Below, piece after piece: positions 6,416 through 10,672 of a stretch of 10,672 nucleotides of DNA. Under the pieces are notes generated by a model that was given only the letters and a program-made list of their open reading frames with translations, had not been told where the DNA came from and searched no databases. This DNA comes from Candidatus Saccharimonadota bacterium (GTDB taxonomy: Bacteria > Patescibacteriota > Saccharimonadia > Saccharimonadales > UBA4665): positions 1 through 10,672 of the forward strand of contig JARIHJ010000046.1 of assembly GCA_029288335.1 (NCBI GenBank), read 5' to 3'. A program made the translations under genes and the position numbers. Each line of letters opens with the position of its first letter. Position 1 is the stretch's first letter.

Positions 6416-6500
6416 CATTTCTTATGACTGCTTTTGATTCAACTTTTTGTTTTCAAGCATAAGCATAACACAGTTATCTCATAAATCCCAGTAATTTAGA

Positions 6501-7574
6501 TTACATACTCAGATTAGGCTGGATTTCTAGCGAATAGGGGTCAGCTGGTGGCTGCCCGAGCATTGCTTTGTAGGCACCGAGCGTAGCAATCATCGCGCCA
6601 TTATCGGTACAGAGTTTGAAGTTGGGATATTCGATAGCAATTGGTAGCGCTTCAGATAGCTTGCGGCGCAGTTCCTGGCTAGCGGCAACACCACCGGCGA
6701 TAACGACAGCTTTCGGCTGATACTCTTCGTAGGCTCGGCTGGTTTTATCCACGACCGTCTCTATAGCTACCCGCGTAAAACTGGCGGCGATGTCTATTCG
6801 CTGCTGGTCGCTTAGCAGAGATGGAATCTCGTGGGAAGGGAAGCTGAAATCCTTGCCAATTTCAGCTTGCGCTAGCCTCAGAACAGCAGTTTTTAGACCG
6901 GAGAAACTGAAATCGTAGCCAGGCATTTTGGCCTTTGGTAGTTTGAACCTGCGGCTGTCACCGGCCCGGCCTCCCTTTTCTACAGAGGGGCCGCCGGGGT
7001 AGGGCAGGCCGATAATTTTGGCAACTTTATCGAAGGCTTCGCCGATGGCATCGTCCTGCGTGCGGCCCAGCAGCTCGTAGTCGAAGTGGTTGCGGAATAG
7101 TGTTAATTGGGTGTGGCCGCCGCTGACAATGAGTGCCAGCATTGGGAATTTTGGCTGCCGGGGCGGCATTGAGTAGTCGGGTAGCGTTGTAGAGGTGATG
7201 AAATTGGCGTAAACGTGGCCCTCTACGTGATTACAGGCGTAAAGCGGCTTGTCTTTGATGATTGCTAGCGTTCTAGCCGTCAGCACCCCAATCAATAGCG
7301 AGCCACCCAACCCAGCGCCGTAGGTTACCGCGATAGCGTCTATGTCTGGCCAATCGCAGTTGGCAGCAGCGAGCGCTTGCTTAATAATAGGGGTGATTGC
7401 CTCGATGTGGCTGCGCGCGGCGATTTCCGGCACTACGCCGCCATATTGCTTGTGCAAGTCCATTGAGCTCGCGACGATATTACTCCGAAGTCGGGCACCA
7501 CCGTTAGCATTGCCGAGCTCCACTACAGCCGCCGCTGTCTCGTCACAGCTGGTTTCAATTCCCAAAACTTTCAT
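6501..7574 (-). CDS. tsaD: tRNA N6-threonylcarbamoyltransferase TsaD (Kae1/Gcp family)
   Basis: TsaD transfers the threonylcarbamoyl group from threonylcarbamoyl-AMP to A37 of ANN-decoding tRNAs, making t6A, together with TsaB and TsaE in bacteria. At 357 residues it is slightly longer than the common 330-340. Seen in order: GIETSCDETAAAVV (5-18), a TYGAGLGGSLLIG loop (84-96, with Ala87 where Pro is usual), the metal-binding HVEGH (H116, H120), ALIVSGGHTQL (147-157), DAIGEAFDKVAKIIGLPYPG (175-194), FSGLKTAV (224-231), VVIAGGVAASQ (290-300) and CTDNGAMIA (322-330) with metal ligand D324. All catalytic elements are present. The ATG at 7574 lies 7 bases from an extended -10 (TGC TAAACT). It is divergent from the large gene at 7649 and upstream of valS, so two tRNA-dedicated genes sit together. 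Confidence 0.97.
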   Translation of the reverse strand: MKVLGIETSCDETAAAVVELGNANGGARLRSNIVASSMDLHKQYGGVVPEIAARSHIEAITPIIKQALAAANCDWPDIDAIAVTYGAGLGGSLLIGVLTARTLAIIKDKPLYACNHVEGHVYANFITSTTLPDYSMPPRQPKFPMLALIVSGGHTQLTLFRNHFDYELLGRTQDDAIGEAFDKVAKIIGLPYPGGPSVEKGGRAGDSRRFKLPKAKMPGYDFSFSGLKTAVLRLAQAEIGKDFSFPSHEIPSLLSDQQRIDIAASFTRVAIETVVDKTSRAYEEYQPKAVVIAGGVAASQELRRKLSEALPIAIEYPNFKLCTDNGAMIATLGAYKAMLGQPPADPYSLEIQPNLSM

Positions 7575-7581
7575 TACTAGC

Positions 7582-7590
7582 AGTTTAGCA
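7582..7590 (-). promoter_or_regulatory. Extended -10 of tsaD
   Basis: TGC followed by TAAACT (4 of 6) ends 7 bases before the tsaD ATG. The same nonamer, TGCTAAACT, recurs in the promoter of the last gene (9697-9705), which supports it being a real element. A TATAAC at 7592-7597 is an alternative giving a leader of about 10 bases. Confidence 0.5.
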
Positions 7591-7610
7591 GGTTATAGAA
7601 TGACATAGCA

Positions 7611-7639
7611 TTGACTAATAAGCACGAATATGCTAGTAT
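7611..7639 (+). promoter_or_regulatory. Strong sigma70-type promoter of the 672-residue gene
   Basis: The -35 TTGACT (7611-7616, 5 of 6), a 17-base spacer ending in an extended-10 TGC (7631-7633), and the -10 TAGTAT (7634-7639, 5 of 6) form the best promoter in the window. The start site is predicted near 7646, and the ATG is at 7649, giving a leader of 0-3 bases. It is back-to-back with the tsaD promoter within 74 bp. Confidence 0.75.
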
Positions 7640-7648
7640 TTAATTGAA

Positions 7649-9667
7649 ATGTCAGAATTTCTCAAAAACCCTCCAGCTACTGTTGTTCCGGAAGTTCGCC
7701 CCGACGGCGACTCAGATTATGAGCGACTGCGCATAAACCTCGAGAGGGAAATGTGGCGCTCCGTTAAAAACAGCCCAACTGGTGGCATTGAAGGCCTTAA
7801 TTTAGGTGCTGGCGTGAATATCGTTAATAGATTACAGACGATGGAAGCCGATGGTGGTGGCGAGGCAGCTGGCAAATACGCCAAAGACGTCCTGAATTTG
7901 ATGAAAGATGACGGCCTGGCGCTATCTCAAGCCAAGCTGGCTATGGATTTGCGCGAAGAAGAGCAGGACGGCAAGCATTCTCTCACTGACCTGGAGCGTC
8001 GCCAGTTGATTAAAGACAAGGGCGCCTTTACGATGACTGAATACAGGCTTCTAAGTGCTGGCCTGCGTTCTAAAGCGCCGAGCCCTGAGCCCAAAACTGA
8101 TAAATCAGATAAGTCGAGCACGCCAGGTGATCCAGTCAAAAAGACTAAAGCGGGCAAGCCAACACCAGGTGGCAGAACTAAATCTGATGACCAGCCCAAA
8201 CCAGTTGACCCAGCCGAGCAAGCGCGCCGAGCCCAGGAAAGAGCTCTCAGAGAACGCCAACGCCAGATTGATGCCTACCGTGGCGGTGGTAGCAGGGAAG
8301 AGATTGACAAACTGGCTGAGCTGGCCTGGGCCGAACGAGATTACATCGAGCTAGCGGCTCGCCGCGAGCGCACCGTTGTTGGCGGCTTCCAGACTAAAAG
8401 CCGCGGGCCAAAATATTTGCAGGAAAGTTATGAAGATGAGAATCACAATAAAAAGACTCGTGATGTGCTCGATCGTAACGGCAAGAAGGTTCTAAACCAC
8501 TCGACTGAAGGACGGGCTACGGACAAAAATGTCGAGGAAGCCCGGATGAAATTTGAATCGCTTAGGCTTAAGCAAAAGCGTAAAAGCAAAGCGGCTATGA
8601 CGGAAGCCGGTTTTAGTGACGCAGTTTTCCTACGGCACTCTAAGCTAGATGATGAGACCGAAGCCGGCTACATCGCTAATATGATTGATGCTACACGCCA
8701 GGACTACGCTAGGCCGAAAGGCGAGGGTAGGCGTGCTGAGTTAACCCAGAAATTCTACGACTGGTGGGTGCGCCAGGGCGGCAGCGGTAAGTTCTTTAGT
8801 AAGCAGAACCTCATAGGCAACTGGAAAGGCAATCTTGCTAAGGGATCGGTTGTGGCAATTCCAGGGTTTATTCTTGGTGGTGCAATCGCTATTGCTGCGC
8901 CAATATCGGCCGGCGCAGGCCTTGGCGCTGCAGCTGGTTTCGCGATTGCCAAGGGCTATACCCGTGGCCTAGCCAGCGGCCGAATTAGTAAGAACGCCGA
9001 AGATGCCACGATGGCTGGTAAGCAGGCCGAGCGGCGCTTAGCTGATGCCAAGCAAGCTATCCATCAGTCCCATGAAGCCGGTAATTACGGTAACATTACC
9101 AATGTCTACTCCGAGGCCACCAGAAAAGAGGTTAACCGTAATCGCGCCCGGCTGGCAATAGCCACTGGTATTGGTGCGGTGTCGGGTACGCTCGGCAATT
9201 TGGCGGGGCACGCTATTGACGGAATGTTTAATGGCGGCGGCCACACTGCACCAGTTCATCACGGTGGTCCTAACGGTAGCAATGGCGATATGGACCACAG
9301 GGTTGGCGGCTGGCACTATCACACTCCTAATAACCCATCAACGCCAAAGCATCCGCCCGTTCACGGCCTCACCGGCCAGGAAATTAACGTCAAGCCTGGC
9401 GACGGCGAAATCAGCGTGATTGAAAACTACGCCAAGTCGCATAATTACCACATTTCAGGCAAGCAGGCCTTCGACATTTACCAGCAGCTTTACCAGCAGC
9501 ACGGCTCGCACATCATCGACCTGAACGGTTCGGGCCCCAGTACTTACGTCATCAGTCCGGGCAACATCGGCCTGAGTCACCCTGGATTAGCTCACTGGCA
9601 CCCTGGTGTCGAGCACCAACTGAGGCAAATGCTCGAAGAGGCTAGCGAGAACAGCGCTACTAATTAG
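7649..9667 (+). CDS. Large modular protein with Gly-rich membrane segments and His-rich region, function unknown
   Basis: This 672-residue protein has no signal peptide. Visible regions: a charged helical N-terminal domain (about 25-140) containing GLALSQAKLAMDL (89-101) and RRQLIKDKGAFTMTEY (117-132), shared with the next gene; a Pro/Lys/Ser linker (141-190); a long Arg/Glu-rich helical stretch (188-310, with AELAWAERDYIELAARRE at 223-240); a polar region to 395; a hydrophobic Gly/Ala segment with small-xxx-small spacing (399-436) and a second one (501-524), each able to enter a membrane; a His/Gly/Pro-rich stretch (530-572, 11 or so His); and a compact C-terminal domain (576-663) beginning INVKPGDGEISVIENYA, which faintly resembles a LysM-type start but is not assigned. 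It starts at ATG 7649 directly behind a strong promoter and ends with TAG. A cell-surface or secreted effector role in an epibiotic lifestyle is speculation. Confidence 0.88.
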   Translation: MSEFLKNPPATVVPEVRPDGDSDYERLRINLEREMWRSVKNSPTGGIEGLNLGAGVNIVNRLQTMEADGGGEAAGKYAKDVLNLMKDDGLALSQAKLAMDLREEEQDGKHSLTDLERRQLIKDKGAFTMTEYRLLSAGLRSKAPSPEPKTDKSDKSSTPGDPVKKTKAGKPTPGGRTKSDDQPKPVDPAEQARRAQERALRERQRQIDAYRGGGSREEIDKLAELAWAERDYIELAARRERTVVGGFQTKSRGPKYLQESYEDENHNKKTRDVLDRNGKKVLNHSTEGRATDKNVEEARMKFESLRLKQKRKSKAAMTEAGFSDAVFLRHSKLDDETEAGYIANMIDATRQDYARPKGEGRRAELTQKFYDWWVRQGGSGKFFSKQNLIGNWKGNLAKGSVVAIPGFILGGAIAIAAPISAGAGLGAAAGFAIAKGYTRGLASGRISKNAEDATMAGKQAERRLADAKQAIHQSHEAGNYGNITNVYSEATRKEVNRNRARLAIATGIGAVSGTLGNLAGHAIDGMFNGGGHTAPVHHGGPNGSNGDMDHRVGGWHYHTPNNPSTPKHPPVHGLTGQEINVKPGDGEISVIENYAKSHNYHISGKQAFDIYQQLYQQHGSHIIDLNGSGPSTYVISPGNIGLSHPGLAHWHPGVEHQLRQMLEEASENSATN

Positions 9668-9676
9668 ATAATGCTA

Positions 9677-9690
9677 TTGCTTTCAAGCAA
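9677..9690. repeat. Short inverted repeat overlapping the -35 of the last gene
   Basis: TTGCTT and AAGCAA flank a TC centre. The left arm is also the predicted -35 hexamer, so a protein bound here would compete with RNA polymerase. No T run follows on either strand, so it is a poor terminator candidate. Confidence 0.5.
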
Positions 9691-9705
9691 ATAATGTGCT
9701 AAACT
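9677..9705 (+). promoter_or_regulatory. Promoter of the partial last gene
   Basis: TTGCTT (9677-9682), a 17-base spacer ending in extended-10 TGC (9697-9699), and TAAACT (9700-9705). Start site predicted near 9712, giving a leader of about 27 bases, the only clear leader in the window. Confidence 0.6.
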
Positions 9706-9726
9706 ATAACGTGAAATAAGGATTTT

Positions 9727-9732
9727 GGGAGA
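9727..9732 (+). promoter_or_regulatory. Shine-Dalgarno site of the last gene
   Basis: GGGAGA lies 6 bases before the ATG at 9739. It is the only well-placed SD in the window and fixes that start. Confidence 0.7.
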
Positions 9733-9738
9733 ATTCTA

Positions 9739-10653
9739 ATGGGAAAACTTGCAGAAATGGAGCGCCGCAGCGCCGAAGACTTACAAAAGCTAGAACAGAC
9801 TAGGGCTTTAGAAGCTCGCGCTTGCTCGCCAGCCGTGCAGGCCTTGAATGATAAAGCCGAATTTGAAATTTGGGGCTCGGCCGGTGCGCCAATTAGCGCT
9901 AACTCAGTGGCTCACTCGACGGTTACTCACGAAAGCGCCGATACTGAATCGAGCCAGCACTATCACGGTGTTTCCGAGGCTGCTAGCGCTCACCACCAAC
10001 ACGCTATTGAGTGGATTGACCCTGAAACCGGTGAAAAACTCCCAGAGACCGCCGGCAAATTGGCCGAAATCCGTACTAGCCGCCGCTATGGCCGGACTGA
10101 AGGCGAGCGCAACGCCAAGGCTGATCAGTATCTTGATGAGCTATTAGGACTGCAAGAACAAGAAGGCCTGGAATTGTGTCAGGCCAAACTAATTATGGAT
10201 TTGCTGGAAAGCGATGGCGTAAAAGTCACCGAGTTGACGGCTAAATTTATGCAAGAGGGCGTGGGTGCCCAGGAAGCTGAAGATAGGGCCCAAGCCATCT
10301 ACGACAAGCGCGACCAGCAGCGCCGCAACTTGATTAAAGACGAAGGCCTCTTTAGCCGTGAAGAATACGATAACTTCTTGGCTAGCAAGAACGGCCGGCT
10401 AGGCAAAATGGCCGTTAGTAAAGCTACTACTGATGGGCCAAAACTTGGTACTAAACCAGCCGAACCGGCGCGTCGTCCAATGCCATGTCCAAAGTCGACA
10501 CCCGAAGAGCCAAAAGCCGGACCAAAGGCGGAGCCGGTCTCATTGACAAGAGAAACCCCTAAAACTAAGCGTCCGCCACAGACTGAACCAAAGGAAGCTG
10601 AAACAGAGCGGAGCGGTGAGCTACCACCTATCCACCTTGATATTGGTGAGCGT
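9739..10653 (+). CDS. Partial protein sharing a domain with the upstream 672-residue protein, 3' end missing
   Basis: The frame is open from ATG 9739 to the fragment end, so 305 genuine codons are seen. Frame continuation into the adapter would add a false LSLIHI tail. No family is recognised. Residues 1-30 are charged and helical (MGKLAEMERRSAEDLQKLEQ). A His-rich stretch lies at about 59-90 (H59, H64, H74, H76, H85, H86, H88). A helical domain at about 112-216 contains GLELCQAKLIMDL (143-155) and RRNLIKDEGLFSREEY (195-210), clearly homologous to residues 89-132 of the upstream protein. Compared with that copy, about 25 residues are inserted between the two motifs. From about 229 onward the protein is Pro/Lys/Glu-rich linker, the same order as in the neighbour. 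It lies 71 bases downstream on the same strand and has its own promoter and SD. Two Cys (C29, C147) and a third at 250 are visible. The missing C-terminal part would decide its type. Confidence 0.85.
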
Positions 10654-10672
10654 CTGTCTCTTATACACATCT
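10654..10672. other. Nextera/Tn5 mosaic-end adapter (right)
   Basis: The last 19 bases are a perfect Tn5 mosaic end, inverted relative to the left end. Together they show a tagmented fragment of about 10.6 kb. There is no transposase gene between them, so this is not a native transposon. Confidence 0.97.

Noticed and set aside
6317..6500. A tRNA, T-box or riboswitch in the tsaD-valS gap
   Set aside because: No cloverleaf, no T-box sequence, and the predicted valS -10 leaves essentially no leader RNA.
9668..9738. Intrinsic terminator after the 672-residue gene
   Set aside because: The only inverted repeat (9677-9690) has no T run on either strand and overlaps a good -35.
10039..10056. LPETAG sequence in the last protein as a sortase site
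   Set aside because: It is internal, near residue 101, with no following membrane helix, and the Gly is displaced.
10299..10670. Open frame on the minus strand beginning MCIRDR
   Set aside because: Its start codon and first residues come from the adapter, and it lies opposite the real gene at 9739 in Pro/Lys-rich coding sequence.
1..10672. A composite transposon with 19-bp terminal inverted repeats
   Set aside because: The repeats are the synthetic Tn5 mosaic end at the exact fragment ends; there is no transposase and the cargo is ordinary core genes.

Overview
The window looks like a piece of a Patescibacteria (CPR) genome, most likely a Saccharibacteria (TM7)-type organism. This is inferred, not proven, from several things together: base composition close to 50% G+C, the standard genetic code (no in-frame UGA in any real gene, which argues against Gracilibacteria/Absconditabacteria), very tight gene packing, almost no Shine-Dalgarno sites, and a mix of core translation genes with large unrecognised proteins. 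Both ends carry the Tn5/Nextera mosaic end in inverted orientation (1-18 and 10654-10672). The native insert is therefore about 19-10653, and both edges are library fragment ends rather than biological boundaries.

Layout, left to right. (1) 29-454 (-): a small secreted protein with a C-terminal membrane anchor. (2) 506-2188 (-): a polytopic membrane protein with GT-C-like features. (3) 2241-2639 (+): a HIT-family protein, followed after 10 bases by an unlisted 58-residue two-helix membrane miniprotein (2650-2826). (4) 2904-3761 (+): an XRE-type HTH fused to a HAD hydrolase, ending 2 bases from the convergent valS. (5) valS (3764-6316, -) and tsaD (6501-7574, -): valyl-tRNA ligase and the t6A tRNA-modification enzyme, separated by 184 bp of AT-rich DNA holding inverted repeats and a probable terminator. 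(6) 7649-9667 (+) and 9739-10653+ (+): two large proteins that share a homologous helical domain and a Pro/Lys-rich linker but carry different other regions. The second runs off the fragment. This pair is the most interesting unexplained part of the window.

Regulation. Seven of the eight promoter-linked starts have a -10-like hexamer ending only 7-9 bases before the start codon, often with an extended-10 TGn. This predicts leaderless or near-leaderless mRNAs. The exception is the last gene, which has a good promoter, a leader of about 27 nt and a clear SD. No tRNA, rRNA, CRISPR array, insertion sequence or replication origin was seen, and no intergenic gap exceeds 300 bases.
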